From positions 1,495,501 through 1,559,500 of the forward strand of contig NZ_CP031416.1 in the NCBI RefSeq assembly GCF_003367375.1: a DNA stretch of 64,000 nucleotides. Direction: 5' to 3'. The notes under the pieces are model-generated. The model was not told where the DNA came from and did no database searches. It saw nothing but the letters and a program-made list of their open reading frames with translations. Below are positions 18,038 through 28,459 of this stretch, piece after piece. The stretch's first letter is position 1. Each line of letters starts with the position of its first letter. This DNA comes from Gallaecimonas mangrovi. Its GTDB lineage: Bacteria; Pseudomonadota; Gammaproteobacteria; Enterobacterales; Gallaecimonadaceae. The position numbers and the translations under genes are program-made.

Positions 18038-20500
18038 TCAGGCTGCTTTACCTGATGCCTTTTTTTCTTTTTTAACCATGTCTTTATCGGCGGCCAAATA
18101 AAGCGGGTCGAAATCATCGACATTAATGGCGCGTAGGCGACCTTGCTCTGCCCGGCGCAATAATTGTGCTTCTTCATCGCTGATAAGACCCAACGCCAAA
18201 CCTTCTTCTGCCACTTTATCCAAACGCCAGAACAGGCGCTTGCGGTCAGTAGCCTTAGCGACTTTGTCAAACAGTGGCTCTACCGCCAGAATGTCTTCCA
18301 AGGTTTGTTCCAACATCCCCACCGCATTGTTTTCAACGCGGGTAAGGTGCTGGCTGCTACCCAAGCGGCTACGGGCATCTGACGGGGTTTGTAAGAAGGT
18401 GGCAACTTTATAATCGAGCTTGTCGCCAGGGCGGCTAACCGCAGGGCCCCAAGGCATAATGACCAACCGCAGTACCCGGCCTACCCATTTGTTGGGGAAG
18501 TTGCGCAGCAGTTCATCCAGACTGTCTTGCAGCTTGTATAAGGCGTCTTCCACGCCCCATTTCAGCAGCGGTAACTCTTCGCGGCGGCGGCCCTCATCAT
18601 TAAAGTGTTTGAGTGCCGCTGAGGCCAAGTACATTTGTGACAACAAGTCGCCCAAACGAGCAGATACCCGTTCACGGCGCTTAAGTTCACCACCTAAAAC
18701 TCCCATCGCCACATCAGACAATAGTGCCAGGTTGGCAGAGAAGCGGTTCATCTGCTGATAGTAGCGTTTGGTTTCGTCTTTAAATGGAGCGGCACTAAAG
18801 TGGGCACCGGTAAGCCCCAACCAGAAAGAACGGAAGAAGTTGGACATCGCAAAACCGATATGGCCAAAGACGGCTTTATCGAAGGCCATCAACGCCTGTT
18901 TTTTGTCTTCAATGGCTGCCGCTTCTAATTCAGCGAGTACATAAGGATGGCAGCGAATGGCACCTTGACCGTAGATCATCATCGAACGGGTCAAAATATT
19001 TGCCCCTTCGACGGTAATGGCTACCGGCGCGCCTTGATAGCCGCGAGCCAGGTAGTTTTCCGGGCCCATACAAATGCCCTTGCCGCCGTGAATGTCCATG
19101 GCATCGATAATGCCTTTTTGCATGCGGTCGGTCAGGTGGTACTTGACGATAGCAGTAATAACTGACGGCTTTTCGCCCAGGTCGAGACCGGTGGTGGTTA
19201 GTTCGCAGGTCGCACCCATCAAATACGCATTACCGCCGAGGCGAGCCAGCGGCTCTTGAATGCCTTCCATTTTGCCGATAGGCAAGCGGAACTGACGGCG
19301 CACCCGGGCATAGGCACCGGAGGCCAGTGCCAGGGTTTTTAAACCGCCTGTGGCATTAGAGGGCAGGGTGATGCCACGGCCAACCGACAGGCATTCCACC
19401 AGCATGCGCCAGCCTTGGCCGGCCATTTTCGGGCCGCCGATGATGTAATCGAGCGGTACAAAGACTTCATTGCCGCGGGTTGGGCCGTTTTGGAATGGCA
19501 CGTTCAGCGGGAAGTGGCGACGGCCGATTTCAACGCCCGGCGTGTGGGTTGGGATCAGAGCGCAGGTAATGCCCAGCTCTTCTTCACCGCCCAGAAGGCC
19601 ATCAGGGTCACGCAGTTTAAAAGCCAGGCCCAGCACGGTAGCTACCGGGGCCAGGGTGATATAGCGTTTATTCCAGGTGATTTTCATCCCCAGCACTTCT
19701 TGGCCTTCCCACTCACCCTTGCAGACCACACCGAAGTCGGGAATGGCGCCGGCATCGGAGCCCGCTTCTGGGCTGGTCAGCGCAAAGCAGGGAATTTCCA
19801 AGCCCTTGGCCAGGCGCGGCAGGTAGTAGTCTTTTTGTTCCTTAGTGCCGTAATGTTGCAACAGCTCACCCGGGCCCAGGGAGTTGGGTACACCCACGGT
19901 AGAGGACAGCACCATGGACACGCCGGTCAAGCGCTGCAGCACCAACGATTGGCAATAAGCAGAGAACTCCAGGCCGCCGTATTCTTTTTTGATGATCATC
20001 GCGAAGAAGCCTTTTTCTTTCATAAAGGCCCAGGCTTCTGGCGACAGGTCGGCTCTTTCGTGGGTGGTTTCCCAGTCAGACACCATTTGGCACAGTTCTT
20101 CAACGGGGCCATCAAGAAAGGCTTGTTCTTCGGCACTCAATTGCGGCTTGGGAAAACTGTGAAGTTTGTTCCAGTCAGGGTTGCCACGAAACAGCTCGCC
20201 GTCCCACCAGGTGGTACCAGCCTCAATGGCTTCGCGTTCGGTGCTGGACATTTCCGGCATGATTTTGCGGTAAAGCTTCAGGAAGGGACCTGAGATGTAG
20301 TTATGACGGATGCTAGTGACGTTGAGCGGCACCAAAATTATTAACGCCAGCAGCCACAGCCAGATAGAGGCTGTCCCCAAAAAGCTGCCAACGATTAATG
20401 CTGCAAACACCGACACCGTGAAGGTGATCAGCGATGCTCGGTAGTAGGCCAGTGCCCAGGCACCGCCGAGAACCACCAGCGTCCAAATTAGAGTCAACAC
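18038..20500 (-). CDS. fadE: Acyl-CoA dehydrogenase FadE
   Basis: An 820-residue protein (E. coli FadE has 814) catalysing the first step of fatty-acid beta-oxidation, acyl-CoA to trans-2-enoyl-CoA with FAD. Two N-terminal hydrophobic helices (residues 3-60) anchor it to the membrane, followed by the acyl-CoA dehydrogenase core ([18 protein letters not shown], later [19 protein letters not shown]) and the FadE-specific DUF1974 C-terminal part. A GTG at 20500 with a perfect AAGGAGG five bases upstream is the start; the open frame extends 20 codons further to another GTG with no such signal. Monocistronic, divergent from gmhA. Confidence 0.95.
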   Translation of the reverse strand: MLTLIWTLVVLGGAWALAYYRASLITFTVSVFAALIVGSFLGTASIWLWLLALIILVPLNVTSIRHNYISGPFLKLYRKIMPEMSSTEREAIEAGTTWWDGELFRGNPDWNKLHSFPKPQLSAEEQAFLDGPVEELCQMVSDWETTHERADLSPEAWAFMKEKGFFAMIIKKEYGGLEFSAYCQSLVLQRLTGVSMVLSSTVGVPNSLGPGELLQHYGTKEQKDYYLPRLAKGLEIPCFALTSPEAGSDAGAIPDFGVVCKGEWEGQEVLGMKITWNKRYITLAPVATVLGLAFKLRDPDGLLGGEEELGITCALIPTHTPGVEIGRRHFPLNVPFQNGPTRGNEVFVPLDYIIGGPKMAGQGWRMLVECLSVGRGITLPSNATGGLKTLALASGAYARVRRQFRLPIGKMEGIQEPLARLGGNAYLMGATCELTTTGLDLGEKPSVITAIVKYHLTDRMQKGIIDAMDIHGGKGICMGPENYLARGYQGAPVAITVEGANILTRSMMIYGQGAIRCHPYVLAELEAAAIEDKKQALMAFDKAVFGHIGFAMSNFFRSFWLGLTGAHFSAAPFKDETKRYYQQMNRFSANLALLSDVAMGVLGGELKRRERVSARLGDLLSQMYLASAALKHFNDEGRRREELPLLKWGVEDALYKLQDSLDELLRNFPNKWVGRVLRLVIMPWGPAVSRPGDKLDYKVATFLQTPSDARSRLGSSQHLTRVENNAVGMLEQTLEDILAVEPLFDKVAKATDRKRLFWRLDKVAEEGLALGLISDEEAQLLRRAEQGRLRAINVDDFDPLYLAADKDMVKKEKKASGKAA

Positions 20501-20654
20501 GATTCCCTCCTTATGGGTAACTATCTCTGCTAAGAGGTCTGACCTCTGTGTTGTAGCCACTTTTTAACGGATACGTGGCAGTGAATCAAGAAGGATTTAT
20601 TGATTATGGCTGGTTATACTGGTTTCCCCTTGGGACCACAGTGGAAGTTAGAGG

Positions 20655-21233
20655 ATGGAATTAACAGAAATCGTACGAGAGCAGTTAGTTGAAGCTGCCG
20701 AAGTGCTTGCCAAATTTAGTCAGGATGAGACTCAGCTAGCCGCAGTAACCGCTGCTGCCGAGTTGCTGGCTACCCAATTTAAAGCTGGCGGGAAAGTGCT
20801 TTCCTGCGGTAACGGTGGGTCGCATTGTGATGCCATGCATTTTGCGGAAGAACTCACGGGGCGTTTCCGTGAAAACCGCGCCGGGTTACCCGCCATTGCG
20901 ATTTCTGATCCAAGCCATTTATCCTGCGTGGGTAATGACTATGGCTATGAATATGTTTTTTCTCGCTATGTTGAAGCCGTCGGCCAACAAGGTGACGTGC
21001 TGTTTGGCCTGTCAACCTCCGGTAATTCTGGCAACATCATTAAAGCCGCAGAAGCGGCGAAAGCCAAAGGCATGAAAGTGATACTGCTGACGGGTAAAGA
21101 TGGCGGCAAGCTGGCGGGTATGGCTGATGTTGAGGTGCGGGTTCCGCACTTTGGTTATGCCGACCGTATTCAAGAAATTCATATCAAGGTCATTCACTCC
21201 ATTATTTTAATGGTCGAAAAATTAATGGCCTGA
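20655..21233 (+). CDS. gmhA: Sedoheptulose 7-phosphate isomerase
   Basis: A 192-residue SIS-domain protein, the same length as E. coli GmhA, converting sedoheptulose 7-phosphate to D-glycero-D-manno-heptose 7-phosphate, the first step of the LPS core heptose pathway. SIS motifs [20 protein letters not shown] (about residues 52-71) and [11 protein letters not shown] (phosphate binding) are clear, and the His in the [10 protein letters not shown] tail matches the active-site region. DiaA is a paralogue in the same fold, but the details here favour GmhA. Confidence 0.92.
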   Translation: MELTEIVREQLVEAAEVLAKFSQDETQLAAVTAAAELLATQFKAGGKVLSCGNGGSHCDAMHFAEELTGRFRENRAGLPAIAISDPSHLSCVGNDYGYEYVFSRYVEAVGQQGDVLFGLSTSGNSGNIIKAAEAAKAKGMKVILLTGKDGGKLAGMADVEVRVPHFGYADRIQEIHIKVIHSIILMVEKLMA

Positions 21234-21249
21234 TGTTGCCCTTTGCCTA

Positions 21250-21276
21250 GAAAACCAGCTGCGGCTGGTTTTTTTA
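21250..21276 (+). terminator. Rho-independent terminator of gmhA
   Basis: Stem AACCAGC/GCTGGTT with a TGCG loop followed by a run of seven T, 17 bases past the gmhA stop codon. Confidence 0.85.
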
Positions 21277-21391
21277 TGCCTAACGAGTGGCGACATTATC
21301 TTACTTTGCTTACAGAGATTTCCTCTTGGCTGCATTAGCTACAACTGAGATAGTTTCTTTTAGGAAAGCTATTGATTAACAGGATGTTAGT

Positions 21392-21973
21392 ATGCGGTTT
21401 TGGATGATGTCGGCGCTGATAGTGATGCTATCAGGCTGTGCTGAGCCGACTCAAAAGACCATGTTGTGGGGGCAAGGCAGCCTTAGCAATCAACAGTCCC
21501 CAGCCCCAAGGCTGTTAATTGAGGTGCAATCAAGGCAAGGCGTTAATGACCCGGCGTTGTCGGCAGCGTTGCGCGATGCTGTTCGTCAGCAAGGTGTTGA
21601 TGCGCTAAGCCACGCCGCTGTCGGGCATGACCCTCAAAGGCCAAATTCAATCACTAAAATGCGTGAGCTCCAAGCTCAGGCAGTGACCCACGTGCTGTTG
21701 GTTAAGCCGGTCGCGCAATGCCTTGCAGCTGATCCCAATGATATTTATCAGCAGAAATCCACGCCGCTGTGGGTGGCCTGGGCCGCGCCAAACAATACCT
21801 CAGAGCCGCTAGGGCGCCAGCATTGCTGGCAGTTAAGCCTTTATCAGCTGGCATCGGGCGACTTGGTTTGGACACGATACAGCCGCCAACCCCCAACGGT
21901 GCTAGCAGCCTGGTATCAGCAATATCATCAAGGCTCTGCGTCAGGGGCCAATTTTGATAAGCTTTCGCCCTAA
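21392..21973 (+). CDS. Putative lipoprotein, unknown function
   Basis: A 193-residue protein with a lipoprotein signal (MLSGC, Cys16). The rest is soluble, with a VTHVLLVKPVAQCL strand resembling ABC-type lipoprotein subunits that assemble an alpha/beta sheet, but no named family is recognised. It is 22 bases upstream of yafJ and probably co-transcribed with it. Confidence 0.7.
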   Translation: MRFWMMSALIVMLSGCAEPTQKTMLWGQGSLSNQQSPAPRLLIEVQSRQGVNDPALSAALRDAVRQQGVDALSHAAVGHDPQRPNSITKMRELQAQAVTHVLLVKPVAQCLAADPNDIYQQKSTPLWVAWAAPNNTSEPLGRQHCWQLSLYQLASGDLVWTRYSRQPPTVLAAWYQQYHQGSASGANFDKLSP

Positions 21974-21995
21974 TAAAAGTAAAGAGAGCAAGGCG

Positions 21996-22778
21996 ATGTG
22001 CGAGCTACTGGGGATGAGTGCCAATGTACCCACCGATATCTGTTTTAGTTTCTCTGGGCTTATTCGGCGGGGTGGCGCAACCGGGCCACACAAGGACGGC
22101 TGGGGTATTACCTTTTACGAAGGTAAAGGTTGCCGCACGTTTAAAGATCCCGAGCCCTCGCACCAGTCCCCCATTGCCGGTTTTCTGCGTGACTATCCCA
22201 TTAAAAGCTGCAGCGTGGTTTCGCATATTCGCCAGGCAAACCGCGGGCGTGTCGGCCTTGAAAACACCCACCCTTTTACCCGCGAGCTGTGGGGCCGTAA
22301 TTGGACCTATGCCCACAACGGCCAATTAAGCGGTTATCAGCAACTGAAAACGGGCAGCTCTATTCCGGTGGGTAGCACTGATTCGGAACTGGCGTTTTGC
22401 CATATTCTGCATCGCATTCGAGAGCGTTTTCCTGACGGGCCACCGGCAAAGCCGGCTACGTTGTGGCGCTTTATTGCCAAGGTGGCAACTGAGCTGAAGG
22501 CCTTGGGCGTGTTCAATATGTTGCTTACCGATGGGCGCTATTTAATGGCCTTTTGCAGCACCCAATTGCATTGGCTAACCCGGCGTGCCCCTTTTGGCGC
22601 GGCCAAGCTCATTGACGAAGACATGGAAGTGGATTTTAGCGCGGTTACGACACCTGATGATGTGGTCTCTGTGATTGCCACTCGGCCCCTTACTGCAGGC
22701 GAGGCCTGGACTGCCCTGGCGCCAGGGCAGTTCGTGGTTTTTAAACTCGGGGAGTTATTCCTTACTGGGCCGAAGTAG
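21996..22778 (+). CDS. yafJ: Class II glutamine amidotransferase, YafJ-like
   Basis: A 260-residue Ntn-type glutaminase domain. The start must be the ATG at 21996 because class II enzymes need Cys right after the initiator Met (MCELLGMSANVPTDI), and the frame upstream overlaps the lipoprotein gene. Typical elements follow: HKDGWGITFYEG, SHIRQANRG, ENTHPF and the AHNGQLSGY segment. The acceptor of the released ammonia is not known. The 3' end overlaps the convergent DUF3108 gene by 17 bases. Confidence 0.9.
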   Translation: MCELLGMSANVPTDICFSFSGLIRRGGATGPHKDGWGITFYEGKGCRTFKDPEPSHQSPIAGFLRDYPIKSCSVVSHIRQANRGRVGLENTHPFTRELWGRNWTYAHNGQLSGYQQLKTGSSIPVGSTDSELAFCHILHRIRERFPDGPPAKPATLWRFIAKVATELKALGVFNMLLTDGRYLMAFCSTQLHWLTRRAPFGAAKLIDEDMEVDFSAVTTPDDVVSVIATRPLTAGEAWTALAPGQFVVFKLGELFLTGPK

Positions 22779-23472
22779 TTTGGCCCTTATCGTGATACTC
22801 GGATAACACCAGTTCCATTTGTTCAACGTTGTCTTTTGCCTGCCACAGTCGCACCAAGGCGTAGTGCAGTTTGGGTGCTAGCCAAAAAAGGGTATGGCGG
22901 CTGGAGTTTTTACCGCGCACCCGTTCAACCCGCAATGTATCAACAGCGCCATATGGCGTGGTAATGCGCTCTTCGCCCACCACCTTGAAATGATAGTGTT
23001 TGATTTTTAAATCTTTGACGATGTCGTAACTGACATCCTTTTTGCCAGCGGCTAAGTCCATTGCCAGTTGCTGTTGATAGGTAAGGGGGTCGTAAGCGGG
23101 GCCTTTTAAGGTCAGGCTGTTTTTATCACTTTTTACCGTGTTGCCATCGAAGGTCATTTTTTCCTTCTCGTCAGGCCCGGTACCGGTGCGCTTAAAGTCG
23201 TAGCTGGCAGGATTGATATGTTGGTTTTCAACCTGGAAGGTAGAGCTTTCTTCACGCTGGTCGGTGAAGATTAACCAACTCAAATCAGAGGCATTATGCA
23301 AGGTGTAGAGGTCGCCTGCTTTCGTCAGGCTACGTGTGCCTACACCCAGGGCCTTACCTTTACGCATAATTTTATAGGTTGCTTCGTAGGGCGTGAGCGC
23401 CGATGAAGCAAAAGCTGGCAGCGAAGCTGTCGCTGCCAGTGTCAAGCTAATCAGTGTGTTACGTAGCCACAT
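22762..23472 (-). CDS. DUF3108 domain-containing exported protein
   Basis: A 236-residue protein with a cleavable signal peptide (ends PAFAS, about residue 23) and a periplasmic DUF3108 beta-rich domain (LTPYEATYKIMRKGKALGVG near the start). DUF3108 proteins commonly follow purMN in Shewanella and relatives; the role is unknown, and a link to outer-membrane lipid handling has been proposed for related folds. The start codon lies inside purN (22-base overlap), so it is the third gene of the purM-purN operon. Confidence 0.85.
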   Translation of the reverse strand: MWLRNTLISLTLAATASLPAFASSALTPYEATYKIMRKGKALGVGTRSLTKAGDLYTLHNASDLSWLIFTDQREESSTFQVENQHINPASYDFKRTGTGPDEKEKMTFDGNTVKSDKNSLTLKGPAYDPLTYQQQLAMDLAAGKKDVSYDIVKDLKIKHYHFKVVGEERITTPYGAVDTLRVERVRGKNSSRHTLFWLAPKLHYALVRLWQAKDNVEQMELVLSEYHDKGQTTSAQ

Positions 23473-24089
23473 GCCGGTAAAACCTGTCCATCAAGCCAAG
23501 CCTTACCTTCGCCCATTTGCAATCTGCCGTCAACGAACCAACTGCAAACCAGTGGATAAAGTTGATGCTCTTGCTGATGGATTTTTTCAGCCAGGCTGTC
23601 GGCATCGTCACCGTCTGCAATGCTCACTTTCGCTTGTGCTATCACCGGGCCGCCATCAAGCTCGGCAGTAACAAAATGCACTGACACACCGTGTTCTTTA
23701 TCACCGGCGTCCAATGCCCGCTGATGGGTATGGAGGCCTTTATATTTTGGCAACAATGAAGGGTGAATATTCAGTAGCCGTCCTTCAAAAGCGCTGACAA
23801 AGACCGGGGTCAGAATGCGCATAAAGCCCGCCAGTACCACCAAGTCGGCGGCAAAGTCGTTAACAGCGCTAACGAGTGCAGCGTCGTAACTTTCTCTGTC
23901 GCCGTAGTCTTTGTGGCTCAGCACCCGTGTGGCAATGCCGGCGTTTTCGGCGCGGGTTAACCCATAGGCATTGGCTTTATTTGAGATAACACCAACGACC
24001 CGGCCGTTGATGCTACCTTGGCTGCAAGCATCCATAATCGCCTGCAGGTTACTGCCGCTGCCTGAGATCAGTACAACGATGTTTTTCAA
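23451..24089 (-). CDS. purN: Phosphoribosylglycinamide formyltransferase
   Basis: A 212-residue enzyme of purine synthesis transferring the formyl group from 10-formyl-THF to GAR. The N-terminus [16 protein letters not shown] binds phosphate, and the catalytic Asn/His segment ([13 protein letters not shown]) and the later [15 protein letters not shown] with the catalytic Asp are present. The start codon is TTG, sharing TTGA with the stop of purM (4-base overlap), which suggests translational coupling. No in-frame ATG upstream fits. Confidence 0.95.
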   Translation of the reverse strand: MKNIVVLISGSGSNLQAIMDACSQGSINGRVVGVISNKANAYGLTRAENAGIATRVLSHKDYGDRESYDAALVSAVNDFAADLVVLAGFMRILTPVFVSAFEGRLLNIHPSLLPKYKGLHTHQRALDAGDKEHGVSVHFVTAELDGGPVIAQAKVSIADGDDADSLAEKIHQQEHQLYPLVCSWFVDGRLQMGEGKAWLDGQVLPACGYVTH

Positions 24090-25126
24090 TGGATCTCTAC
24101 CGCTTTATCGCCGTCAGCGCGGTTGGCAATGGTACCGATGTGCCAAGGTTTTTCACCTTGTTCACTAAGCACTGCCAGGGCTTCTTCTAACTGCGAGTGG
24201 GGTACCACGAGCACCATGCCGACACCGCAGTTAAAGGTGCGGTACATTTCTTCGCGGGTAACGTTGCCTTCTTCTTTAAGCCAGTTAAATACCGCCGGCC
24301 ATTGCCAAGAGGCTTCGTTAACTACCGCTTTGGCATTTTGTGGCAGTACGCGGGGAATGTTTTCCCAAAAACCGCCGCCGGTAATGTGAGAAAGCGCTTT
24401 AACACGTACTTTGCGAAGCAACTCAAGCACCGGTTTCACGTAAATGCGGGTAGGTTCTAGCAGCAGGTCGCTAAGCGGCTTGCCGTCAACAACGGTATCT
24501 GCCGTTGCACCGGCAACTTCGATAATTTTACGAACCAACGAATAGCCATTGGAATGGGGGCCGGAGGAGGGCAGCGCAATAATTGCGTCACCTTCATTAA
24601 CACCGGAACCATCGATGATTTTTGATTTTTCGACTACGCCGACACAAAAGCCTGCCAGGTCGTAATCTTCACCTTCATACATACCGGGCATTTCGGCGGT
24701 TTCGCCACCAATCAGGGCGCAGCCTGATTGTTCGCAGCCGTTACCGATACCGGTTACCACTTGTGCGGCAACGTCGACATCCAGCTTGCCAGTAGCATAG
24801 TAATCGAGGAAGAACAGCGGTTCAGCACCTTGAACAATGAGGTCATTAACGCACATTGCAACCAAGTCGACACCAACGCCATCATGGCGTTTCCAATCCA
24901 GTGCCAAACGCAGTTTGGTACCCACACCATCGGTACCGGCAACCAAAACGGGCTCTTGGTAGCCAGCGGGAATTTGACACAGGGCACCAAAACCACCCAG
25001 GCCTCCCATCACTTCAGAGCGGCTGGTACGGCGAGCCACTCCCTTGATCCGTTCTACCAGGGCGTTACCTGCATCAATGTCTACACCGGCGTCTTTATAG
25101 GACAGGGACGTGCGTTTTTCGCTCAT
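24086..25126 (-). CDS. purM: Phosphoribosylformylglycinamidine cyclo-ligase
   Basis: A 346-residue ATP-dependent enzyme (FGAM to AIR), the same length as the E. coli enzyme. The N-terminal [19 protein letters not shown] and the GVGTKLRLA and [14 protein letters not shown] motifs are diagnostic. The ATG is preceded by AGAGGAAGACG. First gene of purM-purN-DUF3108, divergent from upp, as in E. coli. A weak PurR-like site lies 65 bases upstream. Confidence 0.97.
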   Translation of the reverse strand: MSEKRTSLSYKDAGVDIDAGNALVERIKGVARRTSRSEVMGGLGGFGALCQIPAGYQEPVLVAGTDGVGTKLRLALDWKRHDGVGVDLVAMCVNDLIVQGAEPLFFLDYYATGKLDVDVAAQVVTGIGNGCEQSGCALIGGETAEMPGMYEGEDYDLAGFCVGVVEKSKIIDGSGVNEGDAIIALPSSGPHSNGYSLVRKIIEVAGATADTVVDGKPLSDLLLEPTRIYVKPVLELLRKVRVKALSHITGGGFWENIPRVLPQNAKAVVNEASWQWPAVFNWLKEEGNVTREEMYRTFNCGVGMVLVVPHSQLEEALAVLSEQGEKPWHIGTIANRADGDKAVEIH

Positions 25127-25190
25127 CGTCTTCCTCTAGGGGATGTTGGGGGTTTTTGGGCGGGGCGTATTGTAGCCGGGCCGAGCCTAA

Positions 25191-25206
25191 GTTGAAACGT
25201 TTTCCT
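25191..25206. promoter_or_regulatory. Weak PurR-like box between purM and upp
   Basis: GTTGAAACGTTTTCCT matches the PurR palindrome ACGCAAACGTTTGCGT at 10 of 16 positions, including the central AAACGTTT. Position in the purM leader is as expected. Repression by PurR is inferred. Confidence 0.4.
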
Positions 25207-25289
25207 GTCGGCTTTTTCCGTTGTTCCTTGTTATAGGTAAAGGTAAAATCGATGGGTTTTGAGCCAGCAAAATGAAAAGGAAGCGCCTT

Positions 25290-25916
25290 ATGAAGATCTG
25301 TGAAGTCAAACATCCCCTGGTCAAGCACAAGCTAGGGCTAATGCGTGCCGCCGATGTCAGCACCAAGCGCTTTCGCGAATTAGCCTCCGAGGTGGGGAGT
25401 TTGCTGACCTATGAAGCAACAAAGGATTTTGAGCTGGAAACCGTTACCATTGACGGTTGGAACGGCCCGGTTGCTATTGAACAGATCAAAGGCAAAAAAG
25501 TCACGGTAGTGCCAATACTGCGTGCCGGTCTTGGCATGATGGACGGTGTTATGGAGCTTATTCCCTCGGCGCGGGTATCGGTTGTTGGCATGTACCGCAA
25601 CGAAGAAACCTTGGAACCGGTGCCGTATTTTGAAAAGCTCTGTGGCGATTTAGACGAGCGCGTTGCCCTGGTTGTTGACCCGATGCTGGCAACTGGCGGT
25701 TCCATGGTGGCAACCTTGAACTTATTAAAGTCGCGCGGCTGTAAGCAATTTAAGGTATTGGTGCTGGTTGCCGCCCCAGAAGGCATTAAAGCCCTAGAAA
25801 AAGCACACCCTGATGTAGAGCTCTACACTGCGGCTATCGATGAATGCCTTAATGAAAATGGCTATATCATCCCGGGGTTGGGGGATGCAGGTGATAAAAT
25901 CTTTGGCACCAAATAA
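25290..25916 (+). CDS. upp: Uracil phosphoribosyltransferase
   Basis: A 208-residue enzyme, the same length as E. coli Upp, converting uracil and PRPP to UMP. The ATG at 25290 (AAGGAAG upstream) gives [18 protein letters not shown], nearly the E. coli N-terminus; an ATG six codons earlier is rejected. The PRPP loop [12 protein letters not shown] and the uracil-binding [18 protein letters not shown] end are clear. The usual partner uraA does not follow here. Confidence 0.97.
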   Translation: MKICEVKHPLVKHKLGLMRAADVSTKRFRELASEVGSLLTYEATKDFELETVTIDGWNGPVAIEQIKGKKVTVVPILRAGLGMMDGVMELIPSARVSVVGMYRNEETLEPVPYFEKLCGDLDERVALVVDPMLATGGSMVATLNLLKSRGCKQFKVLVLVAAPEGIKALEKAHPDVELYTAAIDECLNENGYIIPGLGDAGDKIFGTK

Positions 25917-26151
25917 GGCGCTAGCGACAAGGTAATACCAATGCGGGAAGCGTAGGGTGCTTGATAAGTGCCTAACGTGGTGACAGTGCCACTTTTTAGT
26001 GATGGGACAGCCCCATATTGATAAAAGGTAGCGGCAGGTCAGGTTTGATAGATGTTTTTGCTGAACGGGATATTACCCACCACAGCGCCTTCATCTTGAG
26101 TCGTAACCGCGCTACCCCTATGATCGGGCACAATGTGGCATGGAGAACACC

Positions 26152-27180
26152 ATGAAAGCCTATGTTTTTGTTTGTCTGGCACTTTTTTGTAGTCAGGTGT
26201 TAGCGGTACCGGTCAGTGAGTTGTACCGTAGCCAAGTTTCGATATCTAGCCAGACCGATGCCGCCCGTGATGCGGCACTCAAAGATGCGATGGCACAAAC
26301 GCTGGTGCGTGTAACCGGTTCCAGCAGTGCCGCCACGTCGCCCCAGCTTGCTGACTTATTGTCTAATCCCTCTCCTTATTTGTTGTCATACCGTTATGAG
26401 CAGGGGCCTGATGGCCTTGAGCTTTATGCCGCCTTTGACCAGCACTTATTAGAGCAGGCCATTTGGCAACGTGGTTTTGGTGTTTGGGGCAGCGAAAGAC
26501 CAACCACATTACTGTGGCTGGCGGTGCAGCAAGATGGTCAGCGCGATGTGGTTGCCGACTCTTCCTTTCCTGAGCTGGCCAAAGCGGCCACAGATGAAGG
26601 CAAGGTGCGGGGTCTGCCGGTGATGCTGCCTCTTTGGGATTTAGACGACAAAACCAAATTGGATGCACTGGATGTTTGGGGCAAATTTGAAGAGCCCATC
26701 GCCGATGCGTCTAGTCGTTACCATGCTGAGCAATTTGTTATGGCCAGAGTCAGTCCCAGTGGCCAGGGCTTTGAGGCGTCATGGCAACTCGATGGCGTGC
26801 AAAATCTCAGTGGTGATGTGCAAGCAGACAATGCCGCTGACGCGATTAAAGCCTTGGTTGATGATGTGGCTGACAAGTTGTCGGGCACCCTGGCGGTTAA
26901 AGGCCAACTGGCCGAGCAACGTAACCAGCTTACCTTAACCGGTGTCAGTAGTGCGGCCGACTATTTAAAAGCCTTAGACGAATTACAAAAGCTGCCGGTA
27001 GTAGCTGACGCCGAAATTGTTGGCGTGCAGCAAGGTGCCGTTACCTTTAGCCTGCAGCTGCGGGGTGACCAAACACAATTGGCGCAGGCGTTGAGCCTTA
27101 GCCATCATTTTGCCGCTCAGCCAGATGGTGCTATTGGTAGCCCGACCAGCGTGCCGCAATATCAGTATGTCGATCGCTAA
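26152..27180 (+). CDS. DUF2066 domain-containing exported protein
   Basis: A 342-residue protein with a signal peptide (cleavage after VLA, about residue 18) and the DUF2066 pattern (VSELYRSQVSISSQTDAARD, then LLSYRYEQGPDGLELYAAFD). The function of the family is unknown. The ATG at 26152 has GGAGAA upstream. It is 9 bases from hda and likely shares its transcript. The 235 bases between upp and this gene hold no other gene. Confidence 0.85.
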   Translation: MKAYVFVCLALFCSQVLAVPVSELYRSQVSISSQTDAARDAALKDAMAQTLVRVTGSSSAATSPQLADLLSNPSPYLLSYRYEQGPDGLELYAAFDQHLLEQAIWQRGFGVWGSERPTTLLWLAVQQDGQRDVVADSSFPELAKAATDEGKVRGLPVMLPLWDLDDKTKLDALDVWGKFEEPIADASSRYHAEQFVMARVSPSGQGFEASWQLDGVQNLSGDVQADNAADAIKALVDDVADKLSGTLAVKGQLAEQRNQLTLTGVSSAADYLKALDELQKLPVVADAEIVGVQQGAVTFSLQLRGDQTQLAQALSLSHHFAAQPDGAIGSPTSVPQYQYVDR

Positions 27181-27189
27181 GGACAGGTT

Positions 27190-27882
27190 TTGCAGCTACC
27201 TCTTGCCGTACAACTGCCAGATGACGAAACCTTCGTCAGTTTCTACCCCGGCGACAATGCCCAGGTCGTAGCCGCCGTTAAAGGTGCGGCCAGGGCAGAA
27301 GGAAAGCGCGTACTTTATCTGTGGGGCAAGGGCATGAGTGGCCGCAGCCATTTATTGCACTCAGCCTGCGCGCTAGCCTCCGAACGTGGGGCGGCTGCCG
27401 CTTACCTGCCATTAAAATCCCGTGAGCAAATGGCACCAGCCATGCTGGAAGGCATGGAAAAACTGGCATTGGTGTGTATTGACGATGTTGGCGCCATTGC
27501 CGGTGACGATGCCTGGGAGCGGCAGGTGTTTGACTTATACAACCGCACCCTTGAGACCCGGGATGGAGCGCATCTGATCATTACCGCCGAGGCGCCGCCG
27601 CAGCAGCTTGGCTTGGTGCTGCCTGACCTCATTTCCCGGTTAGACTGGGGGGTGACTTACCAACTGCAACCGTTGGACGATGAGGGCAAGTTAGCCGCCC
27701 TGCAATTGCGGGCCGGATTGCGTGGTTTTATGTTGCCTGACGATGTGGGGCGCTTTTTACTCAACCGCTTGTCTCGCGATATGCGCTCTTTGTTTGAAGC
27801 GCTAGATGCCCTGGATACGGCCTCCATTGCTGCGCAGCGAAAGCTCACCATTCCATTTGTGAAGCAGACCCTGGAATTATAA
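27190..27882 (+). CDS. hda: DnaA regulatory inactivator Hda
   Basis: A 230-residue AAA+ protein that, with the DNA-loaded beta clamp, stimulates ATP hydrolysis by DnaA and so limits re-initiation. The clamp-binding motif QLPLA is at residues 2-6, followed by [15 protein letters not shown], a degenerate Walker A ([13 protein letters not shown]) and Walker B ([10 protein letters not shown]). The start is TTG at 27190 with AAGGACAG upstream; it must be here to keep the clamp motif. The C-terminus ([13 protein letters not shown]) matches E. coli almost exactly. Confidence 0.96.
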   Translation: MQLPLAVQLPDDETFVSFYPGDNAQVVAAVKGAARAEGKRVLYLWGKGMSGRSHLLHSACALASERGAAAAYLPLKSREQMAPAMLEGMEKLALVCIDDVGAIAGDDAWERQVFDLYNRTLETRDGAHLIITAEAPPQQLGLVLPDLISRLDWGVTYQLQPLDDEGKLAALQLRAGLRGFMLPDDVGRFLLNRLSRDMRSLFEALDALDTASIAAQRKLTIPFVKQTLEL

Positions 27883-27907
27883 AAGGCCCGCAGTTGCGGG
27901 CCTTTTT
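27881..27907. terminator. Bidirectional terminator between hda and wrbA-like gene
   Basis: Stem AGGCCCGC/GCGGGCCT around an AGTT loop with A and T runs on the two sides, placed between two convergent genes. Confidence 0.85.
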
Positions 27908-27916
27908 AGTCTCTGA

Positions 27917-28459
27917 TTATTTGGCCAATGCTTGGGCGATATGGCCAAGCCGGCGGCCCATGGCAAGGCATAACGCCTTTTCATCACTGCTTATTGTTTG
28001 GTGTTCTGCCCAGTGGCTGGGGCCATAAGGCGTACCGCCGGTTTGGGTGCTGTGAAGCGCAGGTTCGGTGTAGGGCAAACCAAGCAACATCATGCCGTGA
28101 TGCAGCAATGGCACCATCATCGCCAATAAGGTGCTTTCGTGGCCGCCGTGCAAACTGGCGGCAGAGGTAAAGACACAAGCCGGTTTGTCCACTAAGCTGC
28201 CAGCCAGCCACTGCGGGGCGGTTTCATCCCAAAACGCTTTCATTGGCGCGGCCATGCCGCCAAAGCGGGTGGGGCTGCCCAGCGCCAGTGCGCAGGCTTG
28301 CGTCAACTCCTGCTCCGTGACTTTGGGGTCGTCCTCGCCATCAATGATGGTACGCAGCCAGCTCTCGGCACCGGTTTCCTCTACTCCTCTGGCAATCAGT
28401 CTTGCCATCTGCCTGGTTGCTCCGGTTTTGCTGTAGTAGAGCACCAGAACGGCGGTCAT
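27917..28459 (-). CDS. Flavodoxin-fold NAD(P)H:quinone oxidoreductase, WrbA-like
   Basis: A 180-residue FMN protein: phosphate-binding loop YYSKTGATRQMARLIA at residues 8-23, then a GSPTRFGGMAAPMKAFWDE segment and HGGHESTLLAMM, all features of the WrbA family (two-electron quinone reduction). It is a little shorter than E. coli WrbA (198). The ATG overlaps the arsC-like stop codon by 4 bases (ATGA), so the two are translationally coupled. Confidence 0.88.
   Translation of the reverse strand: MTAVLVLYYSKTGATRQMARLIARGVEETGAESWLRTIIDGEDDPKVTEQELTQACALALGSPTRFGGMAAPMKAFWDETAPQWLAGSLVDKPACVFTSAASLHGGHESTLLAMMVPLLHHGMMLLGLPYTEPALHSTQTGGTPYGPSHWAEHQTISSDEKALCLAMGRRLGHIAQALAK

Noticed and set aside
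19415-20293. A 292-codon plus-strand frame inside fadE
   Set aside because: It is antisense to a clear fadE; GC-rich third positions produce long shadow frames.
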